The notes: generated from the sequence alone by a model not told the origin. Shown: positions 45,249-54,631, counted from the stretch's first letter. The stretch is 64,000 nucleotides of DNA from Celerinatantimonas sp046054195 (GCF_046054195.1 NZ_JBEQCS010000016.1:1-64000); one strand, 5' to 3'. Numbers and translations are program-made.

Positions 45249-46305
45249 GTGATGATTTTCCTTTGTATCCATAAACGCGAGGTTGGGTAAAATGATCGAT
45301 GAGCGGAACGCACATATTTGCAATTAAAACAGCAAATGCCACACCATCGGGATAACCGCCATAGTGACGAATCACAAAGACCAAAATTGCCGCTAATGCT
45401 GCATAGATAATGCGGCCTCGATTGGTCGTTGATGCGGTGACAGGGTCGGTCAGGATGAAAAAGGCTCCAAACATAGATGCACCTGAAAGCAATTCTATGG
45501 TGGGCGATGCTATTTTGCTCGGATCTAGCAGGTGACCAATCAGAGCAAATAACCCAAGAGTGACAAGAAATGCGACAGGAATATGCCAGCGGACAATGCG
45601 TCGAATCATTAAAAATAGTCCGCCGATTAAAAAGGCGATATTAATGGGCCCCCACGCGATACTCCCAATCGAGTTAAATAGTGGCGAAGTCATCGCCGCT
45701 TGTGGCGTTTGATTAATCGTAAGTCCAGTACGAATAGCATTTAATGGCGTTGCCTGACTTACTGCATCGGCATGCGCAAGCTGATGGAGGCTAAAACCAT
45801 CGATCGTAAATCCACTAAAAATTAGATGAATACCGTCACTTAAGCTAAATGGAACTTGCAACAAAGAGTGGGGCAAAATCCAACCTGTCATCGCAACAGG
45901 AAAGGAAATGAGCAAAAAGACATAGGCGGCCATTGCTGGATTAAATATATTCTGTCCTAGGCCACCATATATGTGTTTTGCCAATACGATAGCGAACACA
46001 GTACCTAACACGGCAACCCACCATGGCGCATATCCCGGAATCGAGATACCCAATAAGATGGCGGTAACTAACGCGCTATTGTCACTAAGAATGTGAAAAA
46101 CTGGGCGCTTGCGTAAAATAAGCACAAGTGCTTCACAAAGCCAGGCAGTTACAAGGCATAACAGGATCTGAATGATATGACCAATGCCGAAGAAATAGTA
46201 CTGCGCTACGATCCCTGGTAAACAGCCAAGAGCAACCTGCGCCATGATAGCACGGGTTGACTGCGTTTGGCGCTTAAACGGCGAGCTGAGGATAGCCAAT
46301 TTCAT
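45241..46305 (-). CDS. rsxD: Rsx/Rnf electron transport complex subunit D
   Basis: Polytopic membrane subunit, 354 residues with about nine predicted helices, homologous to NqrB. It carries covalent FMN: the motif SQATPL (about residue 185) matches the S/T-x-A-T attachment site of Vibrio and E. coli RsxD. Other family text: GGLGQNIFNPAMAAYVFLLISFP and FFILTDPVTASTTNRGRI. It overlaps rsxC by four bases and rsxG by eight. Complete, normal length. Confidence 0.96.
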   Translation of the reverse strand: MKLAILSSPFKRQTQSTRAIMAQVALGCLPGIVAQYYFFGIGHIIQILLCLVTAWLCEALVLILRKRPVFHILSDNSALVTAILLGISIPGYAPWWVAVLGTVFAIVLAKHIYGGLGQNIFNPAMAAYVFLLISFPVAMTGWILPHSLLQVPFSLSDGIHLIFSGFTIDGFSLHQLAHADAVSQATPLNAIRTGLTINQTPQAAMTSPLFNSIGSIAWGPINIAFLIGGLFLMIRRIVRWHIPVAFLVTLGLFALIGHLLDPSKIASPTIELLSGASMFGAFFILTDPVTASTTNRGRIIYAALAAILVFVIRHYGGYPDGVAFAVLIANMCVPLIDHFTQPRVYGYKGKSSHE

Positions 46306-48734
46306 GAGTCTGATGATTCCTCGTTCACATTGTTAGATGATTTTTGTGCTGCTAGCTTTTTCGCCTTTGCTTTAGCGACTGCGGCGGCAATAGCGGCTTT
46401 TCGCGGATCCTCGTCGCTTGTTTTTGGCTGAGCCGATGATTGCTCAGTGTGCGCTTGTTGCTCAGCTTTTTTCGCTTTAGCTCGAGCAACAGCTGCGGCA
46501 ACAGCAGCTTTTCGCGGATCTTTGTCACTTTCCGCTGGCTGAGCCGACGGTTGTTCAGTTTGTGCCTGTTGCTCAGCTTTTTTTGCTTTAGCTCGAGCAA
46601 CAGCTGCGGCAACGGCAGCTTTTCGTGGATCCTCGTCGCTAGCTGTCGGCTGAGCCGATGATTGCTCAGTTTGCGTCTGTTGTTCAGTTTTTTTTGCTTT
46701 AGCTCGAGCAACAGCTGCGGCAACAGCAGCTTTTCGTGGATCCTCGTCGCTAGCTGTCGGCTGCGACGATGATTGTTCAGTTTGCGCCTGTTGCTCAGCT
46801 TTTTTCGCTTTAGCTCGAGCGACTGCGGCGGCAACAGCAGCTTTTCGCGGATCCTTATCGCTCGCCGCTGGCTGAGCCGATGGTTGTTCAGTTTGTGCTT
46901 GTTGCTCAGCTTTTTTCGCTTTAGCCCGCGCGACAGCGGCGGCAATGGCGCCTTTTCGCGGATCTTTATCGCTCGCCGCTGGCTGAGCCGATGATTGCTC
47001 AGTTTGTGCCTGTTGCTCAGCTTTTTTTGCTTTAGCTTGAGCAACAGCGGCGGCAACGGCAGCTTTTCGTGGATCCTCGTCGCTCGCTTTTGGCTGAGCC
47101 GATGATTGTTCAGTTTGCGCTTGCTGCTCGGCTTTTTTCGCTTTCGCCCGTTCAACTGCCGCATTTACCGCCGATTTTCGCTCACTGCTTGAATTGGCTG
47201 TTTTAGGCTCAGAATTCTGATTTTGTTGTTTGGCTTTTACACGAGCAATGGCTGCTGCTATTGCATCAGAATTTTCATCACTTTGTGATGCCGTGCGAGC
47301 GGCTAATGCTTCTTTATGGCGATTTTCACGTTCTTGTTTTTCGCGCTCTAATCGCTGATTGCGCCGCTCTGTTCGCTGGCGTGCATGTTCGGCATCTATT
47401 TCTAACTGATGCTGAGATCTGATTTTCGCTTTACCTTGGCGATAGTATTGGACAAGTGGAATATCACTTGGACAAACATAAGCACATGCACCGCATTCAA
47501 TGCAGTCTTTTAAATGATATTGCTCCGCTTTATCAAGCTCATCGCCTTGAATAAACCAATAGAGCTGCTGCGGCAATAAATTGATTGGACAGGCGCTGGC
47601 ACATTCACCGCAGCGGATACATGGGCGTTCATCAGACGGTTTGCCAAATTCGCGCTCATTGCCGTACAGCACGCAGTTAGTCGTTTTTATCACCGGGATG
47701 GATGGCTCGGGCAGAGTGTATCCCATCATTGGCCCACCAATGATTAAGCGTGGATGTTTAACCTGTTTATCCGCTATTAACGCTTCAATAGGTGTACCGA
47801 TATTAACCCACATATTTTTGGGTTTTTTTATGCCTTTACCTGCTAAGGTTACGATTCGGCGCATTAATGGCTCGCCAAAATCAATGGCGCGGTGAATGGC
47901 GTAAACAGTCCCAACATTGAGCATTAATACACCCAAATCAGCTGAAAGCCCACCTGCTGGAACTTCTTGCCCGGTTAATATTTCCGTAAGCTGCTTTTTA
48001 CCACCAGATGGATATTTAGCCGGAATTGCACGCACCATAAATTGCTCACCCGCTACCTGTTGCATTGCAGCTATCGCTTTGGGTTTATCATCTTCGATGG
48101 CGACGATAGTTAATTCTGGGTTGGTGATTTGTTGGACCCATGCGATACCTTGTTTGAGCTCATCTGCATAATGCTGCATCAATGTATCATCGGCGCTGAT
48201 ATAAGGTTCACACTCGGCGCCATTAATAATTAACAAATCGGTTTTTTGCCTAGAGGCGATTTTAATCGCGGTCGGAAATCCTGCGCCACCCATGCCACAA
48301 ATACCAGCTTGATGCACCGCATTAACGAGCGCTGTGCGATCACTGGTATCTTTTACGGGTTCGAGTTTATACCACTCATCTTTGCCATCACTTTGCAGGA
48401 TAATGGCTGTCTCTGCGATAGCTGAAGGGTGGTTGGTCGGCCGCTTTTCAATAGCAACGATAGTTCCTGATGTTGGCGCGTGAACTGGCGGAGCGGAGTA
48501 CATATAACTGTGCGTTAACGGTTGCCCGGCGAGCACTCTGTCACCGATTTTAACGCTCAGTTCACCATCCTCACCTATATGTTGGTGTGGATGAATAATG
48601 TATTGACCGTTATGTTCAAATTGAGCCGGATAAGCTGTACTGATTTTATTTTTGTGTGTTTTAGGATGCACGCCACCTTGAAACGACCACAATTTGCCTT
48701 CACGAATCGCTTGTAGATTTTTTAACGTCATCAA
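46302..48734 (-). CDS. rsxC: Rsx/Rnf electron transport complex subunit C with long repeat tail
   Basis: NADH- and FMN-binding peripheral subunit of the Rnf complex. The 810-residue protein has the RnfC N-terminal barrel (GGVHPKTHKNKIS), the nucleotide-binding stretch GMGGAGFPTAIK (about 145-156), and two 4Fe-4S clusters in CIRCGECASACP and CIECGACAYVCP (about 370-420). After residue 440 it becomes a charged Arg/Glu-rich helix, and residues 522-795 consist of seven to eight near-identical 37-residue units (DPRKAAVAAAVARAKAKKAE, then QQAQTEQSSAQP and a short ASDK/E linker). The tail is much longer than needed for the enzyme; similar Ala/Lys-rich tails occur in other gammaproteobacterial RsxC, with variable repeat number. 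Confidence 0.96.
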   Translation of the reverse strand: MMTLKNLQAIREGKLWSFQGGVHPKTHKNKISTAYPAQFEHNGQYIIHPHQHIGEDGELSVKIGDRVLAGQPLTHSYMYSAPPVHAPTSGTIVAIEKRPTNHPSAIAETAIILQSDGKDEWYKLEPVKDTSDRTALVNAVHQAGICGMGGAGFPTAIKIASRQKTDLLIINGAECEPYISADDTLMQHYADELKQGIAWVQQITNPELTIVAIEDDKPKAIAAMQQVAGEQFMVRAIPAKYPSGGKKQLTEILTGQEVPAGGLSADLGVLMLNVGTVYAIHRAIDFGEPLMRRIVTLAGKGIKKPKNMWVNIGTPIEALIADKQVKHPRLIIGGPMMGYTLPEPSIPVIKTTNCVLYGNEREFGKPSDERPCIRCGECASACPINLLPQQLYWFIQGDELDKAEQYHLKDCIECGACAYVCPSDIPLVQYYRQGKAKIRSQHQLEIDAEHARQRTERRNQRLEREKQERENRHKEALAARTASQSDENSDAIAAAIARVKAKQQNQNSEPKTANSSSERKSAVNAAVERAKAKKAEQQAQTEQSSAQPKASDEDPRKAAVAAAVAQAKAKKAEQQAQTEQSSAQPAASDKDPRKGAIAAAVARAKAKKAEQQAQTEQPSAQPAASDKDPRKAAVAAAVARAKAKKAEQQAQTEQSSSQPTASDEDPRKAAVAAAVARAKAKKTEQQTQTEQSSAQPTASDEDPRKAAVAAAVARAKAKKAEQQAQTEQPSAQPAESDKDPRKAAVAAAVARAKAKKAEQQAHTEQSSAQPKTSDEDPRKAAIAAAVAKAKAKKLAAQKSSNNVNEESSDS
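46356..47171 (-). repeat. 111-bp tandem repeat array inside rsxC
   Basis: Six full 111-bp units plus partial first and last ones, encoding 37-residue repeats. Units differ by scattered silent and conservative changes (for example V/I, A/T, QPAASDK versus QPTASDE), pointing to ongoing duplication with drift. Confidence 0.92.
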
Positions 48735-49294
48735 CGGCTCTCTACTTCAACTACAGGGATACTGTTAAGTTTCCAATCCCAATTTCGCGTGGATTGAATC
48801 AATGGTTTCATTTCAATGCAATCGGTTGGGCAGGGCGCAACGCAGAGCTCGCAACCAGTGCATTCACTGGCAATAATCGTATGCATATGGCGCGTACTGC
48901 CAACGATGGCGTCAACTGGGCAGGCTTGAATGCATTTCGTGCAACCAATACAGGCATCTTCGTGAATAAAAGCGACTTTCTTTTCGTGATCGATAACGTG
49001 ATCGGAATTCTCTAAAGGCGGTTCCACGCCTAATAAATCAGCAAGTTTTTTAATTGTAACTTCGCCGCCTGGAGGGCATTTGTTAATGGCATCGCCATTG
49101 GCGATTGCTTCGGCATAAGGGCGGCACCCTGGATAGCCACATTGACCACACTGAGTTTGTGGTAGAATTTGATCTACCTGATCAGCCAAAGGGTTACCTT
49201 CGACTTTAAAGCGAATCGAGGCGTAACCTAAAATTGCTCCAAAAATTAAACCTAGCAGCAATAAAGCAAGTGCTGCATATAAAATAGTCATCAT
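48731..49294 (-). CDS. rsxB: Rsx/Rnf electron transport complex subunit B (ferredoxin)
   Basis: Iron-sulfur subunit, 187 residues: an N-terminal membrane anchor (LYAALALLLLGLIFGAILGY), a Fe-S domain with CGQCGYPGCRPYAEA plus a further Cys, and a two-cluster ferredoxin domain with CIGCTKCIQACPVDAI and CTGCELCVAPCPTDCIEM. It passes electrons between RsxC and the membrane subunits. It overlaps rsxC by four bases and lies two bases after rsxA. Confidence 0.97.
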   Translation of the reverse strand: MMTILYAALALLLLGLIFGAILGYASIRFKVEGNPLADQVDQILPQTQCGQCGYPGCRPYAEAIANGDAINKCPPGGEVTIKKLADLLGVEPPLENSDHVIDHEKKVAFIHEDACIGCTKCIQACPVDAIVGSTRHMHTIIASECTGCELCVAPCPTDCIEMKPLIQSTRNWDWKLNSIPVVEVESR

Positions 49295-49296
49295 AA

Positions 49297-49878
49297 TTAT
49301 AATTTGATAAGTCCGGTAAAGCCGAGAAATGCCAGCGACATCATTCCTGCTGTAATCATCGCTACCGATGCACCTTTAAACGGAGCGGGTGTATCAGCCA
49401 GAGCTAAGCGCTCGCGAATTGCTGAAAATAAAATTAAAACCAGAGAAAAACCAACCGCTGCACTAAATCCATATAAAACTGAAGTGATAAAATCATGGTT
49501 TGCGTTGACGTTGATTAAAGCCACACCTAAAACCGCACAGTTTGTCGTAATGAGAGGCAGATAAATACCTAATAATCGATAAAGCGTTGGGCTGGTCTTT
49601 TTGACGAACATTTCAGTAAATTGCACAACGACCGCGATTACCAAAATGAATGCCATGGTTCTTAAATAGAGCAGGCCTAACGGTAACAATATGTAGTGAT
49701 CCACCAGAAATGAGCACAACGAAGCTAGAGTGAGCACGAACGTTGTTGCCATCGCCATTCCGGCTGCGGTTTCAACTTTTCCGGATACGCCCATAAAAGG
49801 ACAGAGACCCAGAAATTTTACCAGCACGAAATTATTGACTAAAACTGTGGCCACAAAAAGTAAGAAATAGTGCGTCAT
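49297..49878 (-). CDS. rsxA: Rsx/Rnf electron transport complex subunit A
   Basis: First gene of the rsxABCDGE-nth operon. Membrane protein of 193 residues with six predicted helices, homologous to NqrE and RsxE. Conserved text: NNFVLVKFLGLCPFMGVSGK and LYLPLITTNCAVLGVAL-like GIYLPLITTNCAVLG, with the cysteines thought to hold an iron-sulfur cluster between RsxA and RsxE. Divergent from nrdD; the 242-base gap must contain promoters for both. Confidence 0.96.
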   Translation of the reverse strand: MTHYFLLFVATVLVNNFVLVKFLGLCPFMGVSGKVETAAGMAMATTFVLTLASLCSFLVDHYILLPLGLLYLRTMAFILVIAVVVQFTEMFVKKTSPTLYRLLGIYLPLITTNCAVLGVALINVNANHDFITSVLYGFSAAVGFSLVLILFSAIRERLALADTPAPFKGASVAMITAGMMSLAFLGFTGLIKL

Positions 49879-50027
49879 GAGCTCGCAAATAATGTCACAT
49901 AATACTTACTATTATCGTTGTTTAACGCCGACATAACAACACCCAAACCTATAGGGATTTACATAGTTGGTTATTGAGTAATCTGTCCAGTAGGGAAATC
50001 GCTAAAATGCCTTTAATTGATAAATTC

Positions 50028-50041
50028 CTGATCTAGATCAA
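50028..50041. promoter_or_regulatory. FNR-like box upstream of nrdD
   Basis: CTGAT-CTAG-ATCAA, nine of ten conserved positions of TTGAT-N4-ATCAA. It lies 80 bases before nrdD and may also affect rsxA. nrdDG is FNR-activated in E. coli. Confidence 0.65.
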
Positions 50042-50060
50042 CGGGAGAGTTTTTCGATAG

Positions 50061-50108
50061 ACACCATATGTAGTGTTTTGTGTACTATTAAGGGACTAGA
50101 TATTGAAA
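50061..50108. promoter_or_regulatory. NrdR box pair upstream of nrdD
   Basis: First box ACACCATATGTAGTGT (50061-50076) is close to the NrdR consensus acaCwATATAtwGtgt. A weaker second box, GGACTAGATATTGAAA, begins 32 bases later (50093-50108), the three-turn spacing known for NrdR pairs. NrdR represses ribonucleotide reductase genes. Confidence 0.6.
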
Positions 50109-50120
50109 TGGTGAAGAAAG

Positions 50121-52250
50121 ATGGATTTTCAACCGATCGTCGAAAAACGCGACGGAAGTCGTGTTCCTTTTGATTCAAAACGCATTTATCAGGCAGTCTT
50201 AGCTGCCAGTCAAGCTTCTGAACCTGTTAGCGATGAATTCGCAAGTTCAGTAGCTCAAGCCGTCTCTTTACGCTTTACTGATGACTCAACTGTTAAAATT
50301 CAACAAATTCAATCAGCTGTTGAAGAACAACTGATGCAAAGCCCTTATCGTCAACTGGCAAGGGCTTATATCGAATACCGTCATGACCGTGATGTTGCTC
50401 GCGACCGTCATAGTCAATTAAACCGCGATATCACCGGTTTAATGGAACAAAGTGATGCTGATATCCTTAATGAAAATGCTAACAAAGACGCGAAAGTGAT
50501 TCCAACTCAGCGTGATTTGTTGGCCGGGATTGTAGCACGTCATTATGCTAAAAAGTACATTCTACCTCGCGATGTGGTTCAGGCGCATGAACGCGGCGAG
50601 ATCCATTATCACGATCTCGATTATTCGCCTTTTTTCCCAATGTTTAACTGCATGCTCATTGATTTGAACGGCATGTTAACCAAAGGCTTTAAAATGGGTA
50701 ATGCGGAGATTGAACCCCCTCGTTCTATTTCAACGGCCACTGCCGTAACTGCGCAAATTATTGCTCAGGTTGCATCTCATATCTACGGTGGCACAACGAT
50801 TAATCGAATCGACGAAATCTTAAGTACCTATGTGACTCGCTCGTATGAAAAACATTTAGAAGTTGCTCGCCAATGGGGCATTAGTGATCAACGAGCTTAT
50901 GCCGATGAGCGCATTGAAAAAGAATGTTATGACGCATTTCAGTCTTTGGAATATGAAATTAACACATTGCATACTGCCAATGGACAGACGCCATTTGTCA
51001 CCCTCGGTTTTGGCTTAGGCACTTCTTGGCAGTCTCGATTAATTCAACGTTCTATCTTGCAAAACCGCATCGCCGGTTTAGGCAAAAATGCAAAAACAGC
51101 CGTCTTTCCAAAACTAGTATTTGCCATTCGTGAAGGTGTGAACCGTAAACCAGGCGATCCTAACTATGATATTAAACAGCTCGCTTTGAAATGTGCCACT
51201 GAGCGGATGTATCCAGATATTTTGAACTATGACCAAGTCGTGAAAGTAACTGGCTCATTTAAAACTCCAATGGGATGCCGCAGCTTTTTAGCACCCTATG
51301 AAAATGAAGCAGGTGAAATGGTACATGATGGTCGTAACAACTTAGGTGTTGTGAGTATCAACTTGCCACGTATTGCACTAGAGGCAAAAGGCAGTATTGA
51401 AAAATTCTATGAAATTTTAGACCAGCGTCTAGCGATTAGCTTTAAAGCCTTGATGACTCGTATCGATAGATTGGCAAATGTCAAAGCACGTGTTGCGCCA
51501 ATTCTGTATATGGAAGGCGCATGTGGTGAACGCTTAGGCCCAGATGAATCAGTGTTAAAACTATTTAAAAATGGTCGTGCGTCAATTTCTCTTGGTTATA
51601 TCGGTGTACACGAAGCAATTATTGCGCTGTATGGGCAGAATCAGCATATTTTTGATGCTGAAGAGCTTCGAGCTCAGGGCGTTGCAATGGTCAAACGCCT
51701 GCATGATGCGACCGAGCAGTGGAAACAAGAAACTGGCTATGGCTTCAGTTTGTATGCCACTCCGAGTGAAAACCTCTGTAATCGATTCTGTAAATTAGAT
51801 ACCCAAGAATTTGGAGTTGTTGAAGGGGTTACCGACAAAGGTTATTACACCAATAGTTTCCACTTGGATGTTGAGAAAAAAGTAAATCCATACCAAAAAT
51901 TGCAGTTTGAAGAAGCTTATCCTCCATTAAGTAGCGGTGGGTTTATCTGTTATGGCGAATATCCAAATATGCGTCATAACATTGAAGGGCTCGAAAACGT
52001 TTGGGATTATAGTTACGACCATGTGCCATATTACGGCACTAACACCCCCATAGATGAGTGTTACGAATGTGGTTATAAAGGCGAATTTACTCCAACTAGT
52101 AAAGGATTTGAATGCCCACAATGTGGCAACCACGATAGCGCTAAAGCATCGGTGATTCGCCGAGTCTGTGGTTATTTGGGCAGCCCAGATACACGACCAT
52201 TTAACTATGGTAAACAGCAAGAAGTTCAACGTCGGGTGAAACATTACTAA
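50121..52250 (+). CDS. nrdD: Anaerobic ribonucleoside-triphosphate reductase
   Basis: Class III, glycyl-radical enzyme that makes dNTPs without oxygen, using formate. The 709-residue protein has an N-terminal ATP cone (VEKRDGSRVPFDSKRIYQAV), the catalytic barrel, a C-terminal zinc site (CYECGYKGEF and CPQCG) and the glycyl-radical loop VCGYLGSPDTRPFNYGK with the radical Gly near residue 684. Its stop overlaps the nrdG start by one base. Upstream lie FNR-like and NrdR-like sites, consistent with anaerobic induction and nucleotide-dependent repression. Confidence 0.98.
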   Translation: MDFQPIVEKRDGSRVPFDSKRIYQAVLAASQASEPVSDEFASSVAQAVSLRFTDDSTVKIQQIQSAVEEQLMQSPYRQLARAYIEYRHDRDVARDRHSQLNRDITGLMEQSDADILNENANKDAKVIPTQRDLLAGIVARHYAKKYILPRDVVQAHERGEIHYHDLDYSPFFPMFNCMLIDLNGMLTKGFKMGNAEIEPPRSISTATAVTAQIIAQVASHIYGGTTINRIDEILSTYVTRSYEKHLEVARQWGISDQRAYADERIEKECYDAFQSLEYEINTLHTANGQTPFVTLGFGLGTSWQSRLIQRSILQNRIAGLGKNAKTAVFPKLVFAIREGVNRKPGDPNYDIKQLALKCATERMYPDILNYDQVVKVTGSFKTPMGCRSFLAPYENEAGEMVHDGRNNLGVVSINLPRIALEAKGSIEKFYEILDQRLAISFKALMTRIDRLANVKARVAPILYMEGACGERLGPDESVLKLFKNGRASISLGYIGVHEAIIALYGQNQHIFDAEELRAQGVAMVKRLHDATEQWKQETGYGFSLYATPSENLCNRFCKLDTQEFGVVEGVTDKGYYTNSFHLDVEKKVNPYQKLQFEEAYPPLSSGGFICYGEYPNMRHNIEGLENVWDYSYDHVPYYGTNTPIDECYECGYKGEFTPTSKGFECPQCGNHDSAKASVIRRVCGYLGSPDTRPFNYGKQQEVQRRVKHY

Positions 52251-52741
52251 TGCATTATTGCCGCTACTATCCAGTTGATGTGGTGAACGGTCCGGGAACT
52301 CGTTGCACGTTGTTTGTTTCCGGCTGCACTCATCAGTGTAAAGGTTGCTACAACCAATCTACTTGGAGTTTTGACTCGGGTATGCCGTTTACTCAGGCTA
52401 TGTCACAACAGATTATCGATGATCTGAGTGATACCGATATTCCTAGGCGCGGCTTAAGCTTAAGTGGCGGCGACCCGCTGCATCCGAATAATGTTCCGGC
52501 TGTGTTAGAGCTGGTAAAACGGGTTCGCAGTGAATGTCCTGGAAAAGATATCTGGTGCTGGAGTGGCTACGAGATCGAACAGCTAACTGAGCTCCAATGG
52601 CAGCTCGTTGAATTGGTCGATGTGTTGGTTGATGGGCGCTTTGAAAAGGATAAGTTGTCGGCACAGCTACCTTGGCAGGGCAGCAGTAATCAGCGGATCA
52701 TTCATATTGATGAGTGGTTAAAGCAACAAAAAAGCGCTTAA
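52250..52741 (+). CDS. nrdG: Anaerobic ribonucleotide reductase activating protein
   Basis: Radical-SAM activase that generates the glycyl radical in NrdD. The 163-residue protein has the cluster motif C-x3-C-x2-C in SGCTHQCKGCYNQSTW and the glycine-rich SAM region LSGGDPLHP. It starts inside the nrdD stop codon (taATG), so translation is coupled and subunit ratio may be set that way. Ends in a good terminator. Confidence 0.97.
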   Translation: MHYCRYYPVDVVNGPGTRCTLFVSGCTHQCKGCYNQSTWSFDSGMPFTQAMSQQIIDDLSDTDIPRRGLSLSGGDPLHPNNVPAVLELVKRVRSECPGKDIWCWSGYEIEQLTELQWQLVELVDVLVDGRFEKDKLSAQLPWQGSSNQRIIHIDEWLKQQKSA

Positions 52742-52767
52742 AAGCACCCAAATTTAGCTAATCTTGA

Positions 52768-52793
52768 GCCCTGGTTTTTCCGGGGCTTTTTTG
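52768..52793 (+). terminator. Rho-independent terminator after nrdG
   Basis: Stem agccctgg / ccggggct with one T-G pair, five-T loop and a T-run. Confidence 0.85.
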
Positions 52794-52956
52794 TGCCCTC
52801 AAAGTAACGATTAAATTATCAACTTAAAGGAATGTAAAACGTACTGTGAAATTGCCCAAAAGCACATATATTAACAATCATCTAAGCTCGTATGGTTCAG
52901 TTTTATATTTGACCTGATCATTGGGAAAGTTAAGAGGTATTACTAAGGAGATCAAT

Positions 52957-53604
52957 ATGATCCGAGTGCACCATCTAGAACATTCGCGTTCGTTTAGAGT
53001 GCTCTGGTTGTTAGAAGAATTAGGGGTCGAATACACGGTTGTTCATTACCAGCGCGATCCAAAAACACAGGCAGCGCCCGAGGCATTAAAACAGGTGCAT
53101 CCGCTCGGTAAATCTCCTGTTATCACCGATGGTGAGATTACTATTGCCGAATCGGGCGCCATTATTGAGTATCTCATCGACCGATACGGTGATGGCAAAA
53201 TGCGCCCAACACAACCTGAAGCATTATTAGAATATCGCTACTGGCTACATTTTGCCGAAGGCTCTCTTATGCCTTTATTGGTGATGAAGCTCGTATTAAA
53301 CAAAGTTGAACAAGCTCCAATGCCATTTTTTGTGCGTCCTATCGTGCGCAAAGTTATGTCTGCGATAAATAGTAATTTTACTCAGCCCAGATTGGAACCG
53401 CAGCTGGCGATGATTGAAGCGCATTTACAAGATAGAGGCTGGTTTGCCGGACATGATTTGAGTGGGGCAGACATTCAAATGGCGACTTCGCTATTGTTAG
53501 CAAAATCGCTATTAGGCGATTTGAACAATTATCCACAAACCCAAAATTATTTAGAGCGGGTAGAGCGCTTGCCTGCTTATCAGCGTGCTAAACAAAAATA
53601 TTAA
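52957..53604 (+). CDS. Glutathione S-transferase family protein
   Basis: Thioredoxin-fold N-terminal domain and helical C-terminal domain, 215 residues. Seen: the N-terminal HHLEHSRSFRVLWLLEELGVEY, the cis-proline region HPLGKSPVITDGEITIAESGAI (typical G-site), and the C-terminal HDLSGADIQMATSL. An in-frame upstream TTG at 52921 is possible, but the ATG at 52957 has aaggag six bases before it and fits the family. Catalytic residue could be Ser in HSRSF. Substrate unknown. Single-gene unit with its own terminator. Confidence 0.88.
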   Translation: MIRVHHLEHSRSFRVLWLLEELGVEYTVVHYQRDPKTQAAPEALKQVHPLGKSPVITDGEITIAESGAIIEYLIDRYGDGKMRPTQPEALLEYRYWLHFAEGSLMPLLVMKLVLNKVEQAPMPFFVRPIVRKVMSAINSNFTQPRLEPQLAMIEAHLQDRGWFAGHDLSGADIQMATSLLLAKSLLGDLNNYPQTQNYLERVERLPAYQRAKQKY

Positions 53605-53625
53605 TCACAAACGAAGCGAACAATG

Positions 53626-53658
53626 AGCCGATGAACGCAGATGTTCATCGGCTTTTTG
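53626..53658 (+). terminator. Rho-independent terminator after the GST gene
   Basis: Eleven-base perfect stem agccgatgaac (53626-53636) and gttcatcggct (53643-53653) followed by five T. It lies between the convergent GST gene and yciI. Confidence 0.88.
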
Positions 53659-53659
53659 A

Positions 53660-53956
53660 TTAGAAGACTTGAAGAAAAGGTTTTACAACAGTTGAAGCAT
53701 AAACGCCTGCTTCAACATAAGGGTCTTGAGAGGCCCATTCTTTGGCTTTTTCAAGTGATTCAAATTCAGCAATAACGGTTGAACCGGTAAATCCGTTTGG
53801 ACCTGGATCTTGACTATCAATTGCAGGCATTGGGCCTGCGGTGAGCAGACGACCTTCATCTCTTAATAGCTGCAGACGGGCTAAATGAGCTGGACGAACA
53901 CTTTGTCGAGCCGCGAGGCTCTGCTCAACATCTTCAGAGAAAATCACATAGAACAT
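53660..53956 (-). CDS. yciI: YciI family protein
   Basis: Small ferredoxin-fold protein of 98 residues of the YciI/DGPF group. Family text MFYVIFSEDVEQSLAARQSV and SVRPAHLARLQLLRDEGRL, GPMPAID, and the C-terminal KEWASQDPYVEAGVY, with His and Asp residues that in relatives form a putative active site. It lies two bases after yciB and on the same strand as the trp operon, a known gene order in gammaproteobacteria. Enzymatic activity unproven. Confidence 0.92.
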   Translation of the reverse strand: MFYVIFSEDVEQSLAARQSVRPAHLARLQLLRDEGRLLTAGPMPAIDSQDPGPNGFTGSTVIAEFESLEKAKEWASQDPYVEAGVYASTVVKPFLQVF

Positions 53957-53958
53957 AA

Positions 53959-54510
53959 TTAATCCTTATTTTGATCGGCTGTCTCTTTGGGCAAATAGCG
54001 ATAAATATAAACGACAGTACCAATGGTGAATAACAGCGTAGCACCGAACAGACCAAAGACTTTAAAATCGACCCAGATCTGTTGGCTTAACCAAAACGCG
54101 ACATAAAGATTGGATATTGCACAAATAGCGAAAAAGACCGCCCAAGCTAGATTAATACGGTTCCAAACTCTCTCAGGCAATACGATTTCTTTGCCGAGCA
54201 TCTTTTTAACAACAGGCGCTTTAAATCCAAATTGCGATACCAATAAAATGACGGTAAACAGGGTGTAGATAACCGTTACTTTCCACTTAATAAATACATC
54301 ATTATGTAGAGCAACCGTCAGACCACCAAAAACCACAACAGCTAAAAAGGTGATTAAGTGGCTTTTTTCAATCCGTTTATATACGCAGTAATAGATGACT
54401 AACATAATTGCTGTTGCTGCAATCAATGCGCCACTTGCCATATAAATATCGTACATTTTATATACGATAAAAAAGACAATTAACGGAAAGAATTCAAGTA
54501 GTTGTTTCAT
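53959..54510 (-). CDS. yciB: YciB/IspZ (septation protein A) family membrane protein
   Basis: Inner-membrane protein of 183 residues with five to six predicted helices, needed for normal envelope and division in E. coli and in Shigella septation. Conserved text: KQLLEFFPLIVFFIVYKMYDI, RVWNRINLAWAVFFAICAISN and LSQQIWVDFKVFGLFG. It is followed after two bases by yciI. Between it and trpA lies a terminator, so it has its own promoter in the gap 54511-54631. Confidence 0.94.
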   Translation of the reverse strand: MKQLLEFFPLIVFFIVYKMYDIYMASGALIAATAIMLVIYYCVYKRIEKSHLITFLAVVVFGGLTVALHNDVFIKWKVTVIYTLFTVILLVSQFGFKAPVVKKMLGKEIVLPERVWNRINLAWAVFFAICAISNLYVAFWLSQQIWVDFKVFGLFGATLLFTIGTVVYIYRYLPKETADQNKD

Positions 54511-54631
54511 ACCAGGACCTAAGTGTGGGTAATAATTCTACAATTTATTATTACCAATGCGTCTTGTTGTCATCATAGCGTGTCACCATAAAAGGTCAAC
54601 TGACAAGCACCTCTGATAACTGCGCTATCAC

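Noticed and set aside
46352..47164. A 270-codon open frame inside rsxC on the same strand, Lys/Arg-rich
   Set aside because: It is a shifted-frame shadow kept open by the 111-bp repeat; it lies wholly within rsxC and reads as low-complexity basic text.
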